From the NCBI GenBank assembly GCA_003116975.1, contig BGKB01000037.1, forward strand, positions 1 to 64,000: a DNA stretch of 64,000 bases, in the 5' to 3' direction. Origin of the DNA: Aurantiochytrium sp. KH105 (Eukaryota > Sar > Bigyra > Thraustochytrida > Thraustochytriidae). The notes under the pieces were generated by a model that made no database searches, had not been told where the DNA came from, and saw only the letters and a list, made by a program, of their open reading frames with translations. How positions within the stretch are numbered: the first letter of the stretch is position 1; each line of letters opens with the position of its first letter. Positions 51,980 through 59,804 of the stretch are shown here, one piece after another. A program made the position numbers and the translations under genes.

Positions 51980-54286
51980 ATGGAGGAGGGACGCAGGGAG
52001 CGCGAGAAGCGGCAGCAGCAGCTTGAGCAGCAGGGAAAACCGCCCATGTGCGACTCTGCTCGACGCATTCGCGGCAAAAACCCCGGCCGCATACCCATCA
52101 TCTGCAGGGCCGACACGGAAAAGGGGCTCCCGGGGTGGCGCACGAAACGGATTAAGTTTCTGGTTTCCGATAAACTCAACGTGAGCCAGTTTCGCCGCTT
52201 CGTACGGTCCAATCTCATTAACACCTTGGCCAGACCGGTCCCAGGCGACGGCAAGCTCAAGGCTCCCAAATTGCAACTCTTTCTCGAGTCAGGCGCCGAG
52301 CTCACCGATGATACACTGAGCATTACAGATCTTGACGCGCTCCACTGCGACGAAGACGGCTTCCTCTACTTGACGTACATCACCAAGCTGTCCTCTAAGA
52401 TGGATGTGGTTGTCCACCCGGATGATGACTCATCTCCAGACGGCGCAAAGGATTCGCAACTTCAAAGTAGGCCACAAAACGAAGCAGGTGAACCCGCTTC
52501 ACGCCAAACTCCCCCGGAAGAGAACCTGAATCAGATCAAGGAACCGGAACAGCATCAAGAGCCTCCGATGGACGAAGAAAAGCACGTAGACAAGCCAGTT
52601 CCTCAAAGCGCTGACAACGAATCGCAGGACCAAAGTCAAGAAGACAATACGCCCAAAGTGGAAGACCGAAATGTGAAAGAGCAAGAAGGCGAAGAACAAG
52701 ATGACAACGAGCCGGTCAAAGCGCCTGCGCAAGAGGATCAAGTAGAGGGTGAAGGAGCAGAAGAAAGCGAGCCGGCTTCGTCGGGCCTTGAAGCGACCGT
52801 TGCCTCGCTCTTGCAAGATATCGTCAGCGACGCTGTTCAAGATTCGCTCGAGGCGCCTCAGACTCAAGAGCTCTCAACGTCCCCAGTCACAGCCGAGAGC
52901 GAAGAAGCATCTGACATGGCAGACACGGCCCGTGCGGAACCATCGACATCGACCGGAGAGGCGCCAGAGCCGCAAACCCTGCCGTCTGCGACCTCGAACG
53001 CGAGCGTTGCCGGCGAGAGTGACAAAGCGAGCGAAATGCCCGCATCAGCCCAGCCTGTTGAATGCCCTGCCACGGCGCTCGATGCTGATGACCTCTACAA
53101 GTCGCCCGTGTTCGCGCCGAAGAAGGCTACCGACAGCGCCCAGACTTCGTCTGTGCCTGCCTTTGATCTCGGAGCACCCTCTTCGCAAGACAGTAGCACT
53201 CAGAATAGCGCCCGCGAACACTCGCCATCCCCGTCCCCATCCCCCTCGCCAGAGCAAACGTCCTCTCCTTTGTATGGCGCAGCTGGGCCGTCCAGCAATG
53301 TAACCATGAACGTCGCAGGCTTGACTGATTCGATGGCCTCGGCTGAAGCGGAAACAGAACGACGTTTGTTGTCTGATGACCGCAGCCCGAACGAAGGTGC
53401 AGACAACGACGACGTCGATGACGATGAGGAACTCCTCAAGGGTGGTTTTACTGGATTCGTCTCGATGATTTTGAGTGACGACAGCAAGGCTACAGCGGAT
53501 GGACAGTCATCCTCGGCAGACGCGAGGTCGCAGGCTCCCATGCTGCTGTCGCACATGCGTCAGCAGCAACTTTTGTTGCAACAGCAGCATCAACAACGGT
53601 ACCAGCATGGCGACCCATCCTTGGGTTTTCCATCGCAGCACGAGATGGCCCGGCAACAAGATCATCTTGCCGGTGATCTAAACATGATGTATCACGAAGG
53701 CGGGATTGCAACGAACCATCGGACCATCGACCACGCTCGGGAAGAGCCTCACAGTATGCACGGCGGTATGGGCCTAGGACCAGCAAGACCTGACGATCTT
53801 GCGGAAGAAGATTCGGATGATGACGATGAATGGATTGATGTCGACTCGTCAGCCCCCGTGGACATGTCCAAGCCTTCACTCAAGGATATTGGAAGGGCGT
53901 ATCTGATGCGCAAAATTGAGGAGCTCGAGCTGCAAAAGGTTGTCAACAAGGAGACGTTTACCTCTAGTGCCGCGTCATTACGCCAGCTTGCGTCAAACAT
54001 TGTCCAGAACGCCTCTCTCGAGCTCGAAAACCGGAATCTTCTCCCTGGCGCGGGCGCAACGGGTCGTGGGGATCTCTGGGATCTCCCGAGGCGGGCACAG
54101 GCTGCCGCTGCCTTCGCGTCGAACGCGGCATCGGATGTCTCGGCCAGAGCTGCAGCTGCTGCTGGCCTTGACGCCGCTGTGAGATCTCAAGACGTCGGCA
54201 ACCTTGCAGATGGAGATGAGGATGGTGATTGGACTTGCGTAAATTTTGATGGTGGTGACGAGTCTTTTGGTGCTCGTTTCCTTTGA
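51980..54286 (+). CDS. ATG8-like domain fused to a long acidic tail with LIR-like motifs
   Basis: 768 residues from ATG 51980. Residues about 26-133 look like an ATG8/LC3/GABARAP fold: RIRGKNPGRIPIICRA (cf. RKKYPDRVPVIVEKA), KRIKFLVSDKLNVSQFRRFV (cf. KKYLVPSDLTVGQFYFLI), then DEDGFLYLTY (124-133), the ATG8 hallmark. ATG8 proteins are cut after a Gly shortly beyond this motif and joined to phosphatidylethanolamine; here ITKLSSKMD follows with no Gly, then 630 residues of acidic, Ser/Pro/Gln-rich sequence. The tail has two LC3-interacting-like motifs, DDDDEWIDV (W618) and DEDGDWTCV (W751). An insert (LARPVPGDGKLKA) lies between strands. ATG8 kinship is strong by motif order; function is unknown. 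Confidence 0.8.
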   Translation: MEEGRREREKRQQQLEQQGKPPMCDSARRIRGKNPGRIPIICRADTEKGLPGWRTKRIKFLVSDKLNVSQFRRFVRSNLINTLARPVPGDGKLKAPKLQLFLESGAELTDDTLSITDLDALHCDEDGFLYLTYITKLSSKMDVVVHPDDDSSPDGAKDSQLQSRPQNEAGEPASRQTPPEENLNQIKEPEQHQEPPMDEEKHVDKPVPQSADNESQDQSQEDNTPKVEDRNVKEQEGEEQDDNEPVKAPAQEDQVEGEGAEESEPASSGLEATVASLLQDIVSDAVQDSLEAPQTQELSTSPVTAESEEASDMADTARAEPSTSTGEAPEPQTLPSATSNASVAGESDKASEMPASAQPVECPATALDADDLYKSPVFAPKKATDSAQTSSVPAFDLGAPSSQDSSTQNSAREHSPSPSPSPSPEQTSSPLYGAAGPSSNVTMNVAGLTDSMASAEAETERRLLSDDRSPNEGADNDDVDDDEELLKGGFTGFVSMILSDDSKATADGQSSSADARSQAPMLLSHMRQQQLLLQQQHQQRYQHGDPSLGFPSQHEMARQQDHLAGDLNMMYHEGGIATNHRTIDHAREEPHSMHGGMGLGPARPDDLAEEDSDDDDEWIDVDSSAPVDMSKPSLKDIGRAYLMRKIEELELQKVVNKETFTSSAASLRQLASNIVQNASLELENRNLLPGAGATGRGDLWDLPRRAQAAAAFASNAASDVSARAAAAAGLDAAVRSQDVGNLADGDEDGDWTCVNFDGGDESFGARFL

Positions 54287-54686
54287 ATAGAATTGAACTG
54301 CACGACGGGGATGCTTTTCGCGCGAAGCCTGGCTTTTGCGTATCGCAAGCGCCTTATGTCATCCGTATCAAGATCATGTTACACATTATAGCTTCAATTT
54401 CTGTGCGTCTGCACGCGTGACAACCCCCCCCCCCCCCCCTTCGCTCGCTCGCTCGCTTGCTTGTCTGCTTGTAAGGTCGGGGACGCTATTCCTTTTCCTA
54501 TGTGTCTCGTCCTAGATGCTTGTCTTGACTTCTTTTTGACAATTTTTTACGAATTCGCTTCCGCAGTTGAAAATAAAATAAAGGTCGTGCTCGTGCTGCC
54601 TCGTGGTTAGCGTTTCTCGTAAATTTGATGTTGCCGACCCATAGCTCGCCCTCTTTTTCTCTCTCTTCCTTTCCCAACAAAAGACT
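54287..54686. other. Convergent spacer, ATG8-like gene and CLN3
   Basis: 400 bases. It holds a run of 16 C (54,424-54,439) followed by TTCGCTCGCTCGCTCGCTTG. Otherwise A/T-richer 3' regions. Confidence 0.6.
54424..54439. repeat. Poly-C tract (16 C)
   Basis: Sixteen consecutive C bases followed by TCGC words. The length could be affected by sequencing error. Confidence 0.9.
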
Positions 54687-55997
54687 CTACAAGTCCCATT
54701 TTTCTCGTCCACATGTGAACAAGGGCGGCCCTTGATCCGTAATATCATTCGCTGCAAAAAGACAGCCCTGGATGATAATTCCTAACACATTGGCCAGAGC
54801 TGTCCCTGTTGTCGCCGCCCCAGCCGCCGAGGCCATCGCGAACTCTTGCGCTCCGCTAGGAAGCCTCTGTTCCATGAGCAGCATGGCGTGCACATAGATG
54901 GCACCGCCAAACATTCCCACAAGCAGGCAGAGTATTAGCACGGATGCATTCCACCAGACGTGAGCAACTGCATCCCAAATGAAAAAGACGAGCAAGCCAA
55001 ATTGGAGCAGAGGAATCACCCAAAGCTGCCGCAAGGAAAGGCGAAAAAGACCACCCGAAGATCGCGAGAGGAAAACGCCAACCTGGTAGAGCCAATTCGA
55101 GTACAAGTAAAACTTGTCGCGGGCTCCCTTATCATGCACAGGAAAACCCATGGCTGCCCAGGTCCCAGACTGCATAGCATACTCTGCAATATACACGACA
55201 AAGAGAGGCACCGTGAACGGCCATAGCGAGGAAAAGAGACGAAGGCGCTCCCCAAAACTCGAAGGGTCAGCGAGATCGACAATTGGCGTCGTCGTCGTCG
55301 TCAACATGGGCGTGCTCGTCGTCCCTTGCACACAATCTGCGCTGTCGTCATTCTCGTCACCCATTCGCAGGTACGAGTTTGCACAAGCCTCAGAGAGACG
55401 ACCATTTGTCTCAACGAAACAAGGGGCCTCGTCGTTTTCAACGTCATCATCAACGACTTGGAGGGAAGTCTGCGTACGATACAAGACGCCAAAGTAGACC
55501 ATGACAAACGCGAGGGGAAGGACGTTTGCCAAAAGCAAGGTTGCGTTGAATGTGAGTCCGCACAAGTCGACGAAGAGGGCTTTCCAGGCGTAGCCGAAGA
55601 TGCCCGCGAACCCGGTTCCGCTCGACCAGGCCGTGATCTCGGTGCGGCCGTAAAAGGAGGTGCGGGCCAGCATGGACGCCTCGCCGAGGCCTTGCGCAAA
55701 GGAGCCCACCATGACGCCCAACAGGCGAAGCCACACGGGCTTTGCGAGCGCGACGAGCGAGACCCCCGTCGCGAAAGACGCCCCGCACAGCAGCACGCGG
55801 CGGCGATACGCGACGCGGTGGAACCAGTACGGCCCGCTCACCGTGACGACCAGGTTCGGCAGGTTGTTGCAGAGGTAGATGACGCCGACGCCGCCCGGCA
55901 CGATGAGCGTCGCGCCGGCATTGAGCACCACGAAGATGCTGTTGTTGAGCAGGCCCAGCAGCCAGAACGCCGCCGCCGCGCCGCCGGGCCCCGCCAT
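54687..55997 (-). CDS. CLN3: CLN3/battenin family lysosomal membrane protein
   Basis: 436 residues from ATG 55997 (human CLN3 has 438). The opening FWLLGLLNNSIFVVLNAGA matches the CLN3 start. Other family stretches are FVVYIAEYAMQSGTW, LYQVGVFLSRSSGGLFR and GGAIYVHAMLLMEQRLPSGA. About eleven hydrophobic segments are visible, with an acidic hydrophilic loop (about 205-260) in the middle. CLN3 proteins sit in lysosome or vacuole membranes and affect pH, amino-acid and glycerophosphodiester handling. An open frame upstream to 56108 begins at TTG and is not used. It is divergent with the unknown gene at 56218. Confidence 0.92.
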   Translation of the reverse strand: MAGPGGAAAAFWLLGLLNNSIFVVLNAGATLIVPGGVGVIYLCNNLPNLVVTVSGPYWFHRVAYRRRVLLCGASFATGVSLVALAKPVWLRLLGVMVGSFAQGLGEASMLARTSFYGRTEITAWSSGTGFAGIFGYAWKALFVDLCGLTFNATLLLANVLPLAFVMVYFGVLYRTQTSLQVVDDDVENDEAPCFVETNGRLSEACANSYLRMGDENDDSADCVQGTTSTPMLTTTTTPIVDLADPSSFGERLRLFSSLWPFTVPLFVVYIAEYAMQSGTWAAMGFPVHDKGARDKFYLYSNWLYQVGVFLSRSSGGLFRLSLRQLWVIPLLQFGLLVFFIWDAVAHVWWNASVLILCLLVGMFGGAIYVHAMLLMEQRLPSGAQEFAMASAAGAATTGTALANVLGIIIQGCLFAANDITDQGPPLFTCGREKWDL

Positions 55998-56217
55998 GCG
56001 CCAGGTCTGCGGCCGGCCTCGGCTCCGCTTGCTCGCTTGCTTGCTTGCATGCAGTAGCTGGGCTGCTGCAGCAGCTCGGGCGCCGCGTCGAGGTTCAAAC
56101 TCGTTCAAACCGATCGATTCAAACCGATCGATTCAAACTGAGGTTCAAACTGAGGTTCAAACTGCGCGCAGATCCGCTTGCCGCGCGCGCGGGCCGGGCC
56201 GAGGGGGGCTGGGCGCT
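55998..56217. promoter_or_regulatory. 220-base bidirectional promoter, CLN3 (-) and unknown membrane protein (+)
   Basis: The two ATGs are 220 bases apart. The region holds six TTCAAAC words (described separately), TTGCTTGCTTGCTTGCTTGC near 56,031-56,048 and GCTGCTGCAGCAGC at about 56,062-56,076. Shared control is inferred from spacing. Confidence 0.6.
56094..56162. repeat. Six-copy TTCAAAC array in the shared promoter
   Basis: TTCAAAC begins at 56094, 56104, 56118, 56132, 56144 and 56156, with spacings of 10, 14, 14, 12 and 12 bases. Intervening words are CGATCGA and TGAGG. All copies point the same way. Confidence 0.9.
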
Positions 56218-57258
56218 ATGGGCGCGCGCGCGAGCCGAGGCCTCGTCGTGCGCTGGAACGTCATGGCCGCGGCGGCGGCCGCGCTCGTGCTGGCGTGGCT
56301 GTGGCCGACCTCGTGGCCTCCGAGCGGGGCGCCATGGACGCCGCCGCGCGCAGGAACCCGGCGCCGCGGCGGGACCCCGCGCCAAGGCGCTGCCGGCGAC
56401 GCCGCCGGCCTCGAGGGGGTCCTCCGCGCGATCGTAGCCTCCCCGGGCGCGCACAGCCTCGCCACGGTCGTCGTCATCGCGGCGACCGCGTACTACTACA
56501 GACATCAGGCTGTGCCCGCGCTCGACGCGTGCGGCTTGTCCTTTTTGGTGGACCTGCTCGGCCTGTCGCCCAAGGCGCTGCCCCCAATGGAGGACCAAGA
56601 GGATGACATTTCAGACCTTCCGCCTCTGATTGATGCGAGCGACGACGACGATGATGATGATGATACCAGCGTCGCAAATGATGTTGCCAAGATCAATGAG
56701 ACGCCGGGCGAGACCTCAACCGACCTCGACGGATCAGAACGCAAAGACTTTGATGGTTCTAGTAATGTCGATGGCCTTGGCGGTGGGCTCGACGATGCTG
56801 CCTCGTCGCATTCTTGCAACAGGCTCGTATTTATCCCTTGCGTGGATCAAAGCAAAGGTGGAATCTGCCAAGGTCTGGATCATGAGACCGATGGTTTCAA
56901 TGGTGCCGAGCACTCGGTGGTGTCGCCACCTATGGTTTTCGACAATTGGCTCGGCCTCATCCCCGCGGAACCTGGTCTGCGTTGGCGAAAAGAACCGGCT
57001 TGTAAAGAGGGACCTCGTCACAATGCGACATCAAAAGCTGCAAAAACGAAAGTGCTGCCCCCGGTCCGAAACTCTGCGCCAAAGCGATTCGTCATTCGAC
57101 ACCATCAGGAAGATTTGCCATCATCAAAAGTTTTCACACCATCGCCTGCAGGGGCATCTTCAACTGCGAACTCCGCATCCGCATCAAATTATCACGAATC
57201 TCGCAGTCGTCCGCAGGCGCAGCGGCATTCTGGCCAAGCCACCGTTGGAGTACACTAG
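56218..57258 (+). CDS. Unknown protein with two N-terminal membrane segments and acidic tail
   Basis: 346 residues from ATG 56218; the frame upstream overlaps CLN3 antisense and is rejected. The start MGARASRG fits the N-myristoylation pattern MGxxxS. A first hydrophobic segment (MAAAAAALVLAWLWP) follows at about 16-30 and a second (LATVVVIAATAYYY) at about 83-96. After that come acidic runs (about 142-150 of Asp) and a Ser/His/Lys-rich tail. I do not recognise the family. Myristoylation and a membrane segment so close to the start rarely combine, so the lipid site may be chance. It shares a promoter with CLN3, which hints at a membrane or endolysosomal role. Confidence 0.65.
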   Translation: MGARASRGLVVRWNVMAAAAAALVLAWLWPTSWPPSGAPWTPPRAGTRRRGGTPRQGAAGDAAGLEGVLRAIVASPGAHSLATVVVIAATAYYYRHQAVPALDACGLSFLVDLLGLSPKALPPMEDQEDDISDLPPLIDASDDDDDDDDTSVANDVAKINETPGETSTDLDGSERKDFDGSSNVDGLGGGLDDAASSHSCNRLVFIPCVDQSKGGICQGLDHETDGFNGAEHSVVSPPMVFDNWLGLIPAEPGLRWRKEPACKEGPRHNATSKAAKTKVLPPVRNSAPKRFVIRHHQEDLPSSKVFTPSPAGASSTANSASASNYHESRSRPQAQRHSGQATVGVH

Positions 57259-57543
57259 ATTTTCCTTGATTTTTTTTTCCTGGCTCGCTTCGCGGCCCCA
57301 AAATCTCGCACAAGGATGGATGCACAAATTATATACAAGTGAAGCTTCCTTTTTCTTCCTTTTCTTTTTCTTTTTTGGTCTTCTCTTTTTTTCACAAAAG
57401 CTCGGTACAAAAACACCAGCAGAGCACCTTAGGTTTCCCCATTTCGCTTGCATGTTCGCGTTTACTGACACGCTTGAAATAAATAAATAAAAAGCTCCCC
57501 GGCGCAAAGAGGACCCGGTTTGCTCGAACGCATGCACATTTTG
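57259..57543. other. Convergent spacer, unknown gene and DNA polymerase lambda
   Basis: 285 bases with T-rich tracts (57,268-57,290 and 57,348-57,392) and AATAAATAAATAAAAAG at 57,478-57,494, which includes AATAAA polyadenylation-type words. Confidence 0.6.
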
Positions 57544-59166
57544 CTAGGCAAATGTTACATCGTAGCAGTTGCGCTCAGTCGGATGTTTGTATGGAAACCC
57601 GAGCCAGTCAAAGACATCCTTCTCGGTGCGAAAATGCGTGTCGACGGGACGCGAAGCCTTGGCGATACGCTCGCTACGCTGGCGCTGCGCAGAAAAGATA
57701 CCCTCATCACTCATCGACCAGCCTTTCCTTTTCGCAAAGTTTCGCATCGAACGATTAAAGTGATCGTTTCCTGTAAAGTACAGGAGGGCAAAGGGAAATT
57801 GTTCACGCGGGTAAAATTTGACGTCAAGTCGCCGGTGCACCTTGTATCCGGGCAGCTTGCATATTCCCATGTACGTTTGCTTGCGAGCCACCTGTCCCTG
57901 GCGGTTCACAGGAAGCTGGTCCTTGGGCTGCGTCAAGTCAGCAGCAATAAACTTGCGCGCATGCAACTCTGCAATTAGATCGGCCAAAGGAGGACAGCCA
58001 GCCTGATCCGGAGTGGTAAGAATAACGTCCACATCGCCCGAGGACGACTTGCCACGTCGATAGGACCCACACGTTTCCACAGCGAGCGCCTTGGACGGCC
58101 AGAGTGCGCGAGCCGTATCCTCAACAAACTTTCCGATTGCGCCTGTCTCTGCACGTGGAATGCGCTGTTCAATGTCGTCGAGGTACTCGAGACCAATGAG
58201 CTGCACCGAGTTGAGCAGCTCCTTGTGCTCTCGCAGTTCCGCGACAGAACGTATACCGCGCTTGTGAAGATCTCGCGCCACTGTCGCGCCGATACCATGC
58301 ACGCGCTGCAGGTCGCGCAACGATACTGCAGCCTCGGACTTCCACACTTCCTTTGCACGTGTTATGTATCCTGTCCGCAACGCTTCGTCGATCATTGCGA
58401 ATACCTTGGGCCCAATGCCGCGATAGCTGCGCAACTGGTCTGCACTTGTTACCTTGAATTTCAAGGAGCGCAAAAGATCGATCACGCGCTTGAAAGACAC
58501 TTTGCGCCACTCCTCGTCATTAAAGATCTCGTAGTAGTCTACCAGAGGCTGAAACGCATTGGTGAGGTGCTCATTCAGATTCGGCTGTACAGCTATAGTA
58601 CCCGACTTGAAACACGCGTACCCTTGGTGCGCATCATATCGTTTGCGTTTCTTCGAAGGCTGTGCATCATGTCGAGGAATTTCGGAAGGAGGAAAGTCGG
58701 CCAGACCAAGATACTTTCCGCGCAAAACAAATGCATTGCAACGCTGCAAATACCTTGAAGGAATTCTTCGGCCATCGGTTGAAGTCGAGGTGTTACCAGA
58801 GAGTCGCATTTCTACCCACGCTTGAAAATCCGCGCCTGCGGACTTTACTTGGCCCTCCCCGTCCGGAGCGCCATTTCTCTGCATGGCTTTGCATCGTCGC
58901 CAGTCCATTTCGGCCGTGAGCTCAGATGGTTCGTGCCCCTGTTTGGAGACAACATATTGTAACCACGCGAGCGTGACAATCTGGACGTCCTTGTCAAGTC
59001 CCACCGGCGCCTCGCGAGCAAACAACGAGGCAACGACGTGCGTCACGCCAGGTGCGGAAACATTGGTTCCTGCGTGGTCTACTTCGAGTGCTTCGAGCCG
59101 CTTCGTCGCAAGCGCAACATACTTTGCCGTCACGTCGCGACCTTGCACAAAGAAAGCCACCTTCAT
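57544..59166 (-). CDS. POLL: DNA polymerase lambda (family X, BRCT + lyase + polymerase)
   Basis: 540 residues from ATG 59166. A BRCT domain (about 1-76, ending LAWLQYVVSKQ) is followed by a linker. The dRP-lyase 8-kDa domain (about 196-265) has Lys226 aligned with the human Schiff-base lysine (K312) and a helix-hairpin-helix YRGIGPKV. A second hairpin VHGIGATVARDL is at 289-300. The polymerase part has GSYRRGK (367-373), catalytic Asp378 and Asp380 in GDVDVIL, and Asp448 in RRLDVKF. YF in LLYFTGND is the sugar-gate region. Pol lambda fills gaps in base-excision repair and end joining. The BRCT plus lyase set favours lambda over beta; mu and TdT are less likely. Confidence 0.92.
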   Translation of the reverse strand: MKVAFFVQGRDVTAKYVALATKRLEALEVDHAGTNVSAPGVTHVVASLFAREAPVGLDKDVQIVTLAWLQYVVSKQGHEPSELTAEMDWRRCKAMQRNGAPDGEGQVKSAGADFQAWVEMRLSGNTSTSTDGRRIPSRYLQRCNAFVLRGKYLGLADFPPSEIPRHDAQPSKKRKRYDAHQGYACFKSGTIAVQPNLNEHLTNAFQPLVDYYEIFNDEEWRKVSFKRVIDLLRSLKFKVTSADQLRSYRGIGPKVFAMIDEALRTGYITRAKEVWKSEAAVSLRDLQRVHGIGATVARDLHKRGIRSVAELREHKELLNSVQLIGLEYLDDIEQRIPRAETGAIGKFVEDTARALWPSKALAVETCGSYRRGKSSSGDVDVILTTPDQAGCPPLADLIAELHARKFIAADLTQPKDQLPVNRQGQVARKQTYMGICKLPGYKVHRRLDVKFYPREQFPFALLYFTGNDHFNRSMRNFAKRKGWSMSDEGIFSAQRQRSERIAKASRPVDTHFRTEKDVFDWLGFPYKHPTERNCYDVTFA

Positions 59167-59465
59167 GCTGTTCTTTCGCGTCGCCCTTGCGTCTTACGAC
59201 GGCACCTCCCTTTAGGTTGCTCGCGCAGGGCTTCTCGACGCGGTGATGCCAAGAGCCCTTTCCCTTCTCTTCCCTTCCCTCTCCTCTTGTCCCGTCCCGT
59301 CCCGTCCTATCCAAAGAGCTATGCGCTCGCGCGACACCGCTTTGGCGAAAGATTCGCAGACTCGTGCAAAGCGTAGCGTAAACGTCTGCCCCACGATCGC
59401 CCGCGACGCTGAGGCTTTTGTTGAGAAATTGTGCGCGATGGCCAAGTCTGTGCGAGGAGAGAGAG

Positions 59466-59481
59466 AAAAAAAAAAAAAAAA
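59466..59481 (-). terminator. RNA polymerase III T-run after tRNA-Arg
   Basis: Sixteen A on the + strand, that is T16 immediately after the tRNA in its own direction. Typical Pol III termination signal. Confidence 0.9.
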
Positions 59482-59553
59482 GTCCCTGCTGGGAGTCGAA
59501 CCCAGGCCCTTCTCCTTAGGAGGGAGACGAATTAACCACTATTCTACAGGGAC
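59482..59553 (-). tRNA. tRNA-Arg (anticodon CCU)
   Basis: 72 bases, full cloverleaf on the minus strand. Acceptor GTCCCTG/CAGGGAC, D stem GAAT/ATTC, anticodon stem TCTCC/GGAGA with loop CTCCTAA, variable loop AGGGC, T stem CTGGG/CCCAG with loop TTCGACT. Anticodon CCT reads AGG. The 3' end is followed on that strand by a run of about 16 T, a strong RNA polymerase III terminator. No intron; CCA is not encoded. The B box GGTTCGACTCC is intact. Confidence 0.96.
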
Positions 59554-59804
59554 GATGCAACGTAATTGCTCCGATGGTGAGGTTGCTTATACCTATCCAT
59601 GGCTTATCTTCCTCGAGACTCGTGCGCGACAAAAGCTCGCATCGGCGACTGCAGTCAAGAACGATCCCCCGCTCGCTCGCCAGCTAGTCAGTCAGTCAGC
59701 CAGCCAGTCGGAAACAAAACAGAGTCTTTCTTCGAAAAAAAAGCGAAACACAATAAGAACAAAAGGCATGTTTTCTCGCAAAAACAAGGGCGACAGAACG
59801 TTTA

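Larger units (their letters stand above)
59167..59804. other. Spacer carrying the tRNA gene
   Basis: Between the start of the DNA polymerase gene and the end of CCDC146, both on the minus strand. Apart from the tRNA it holds CCCGTCCCGTCCCGTCC (about 59,291-59,307) and CAGTCAGTCAGCCAGCCAG (about 59,690-59,707). No protein gene supported. Confidence 0.6.
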
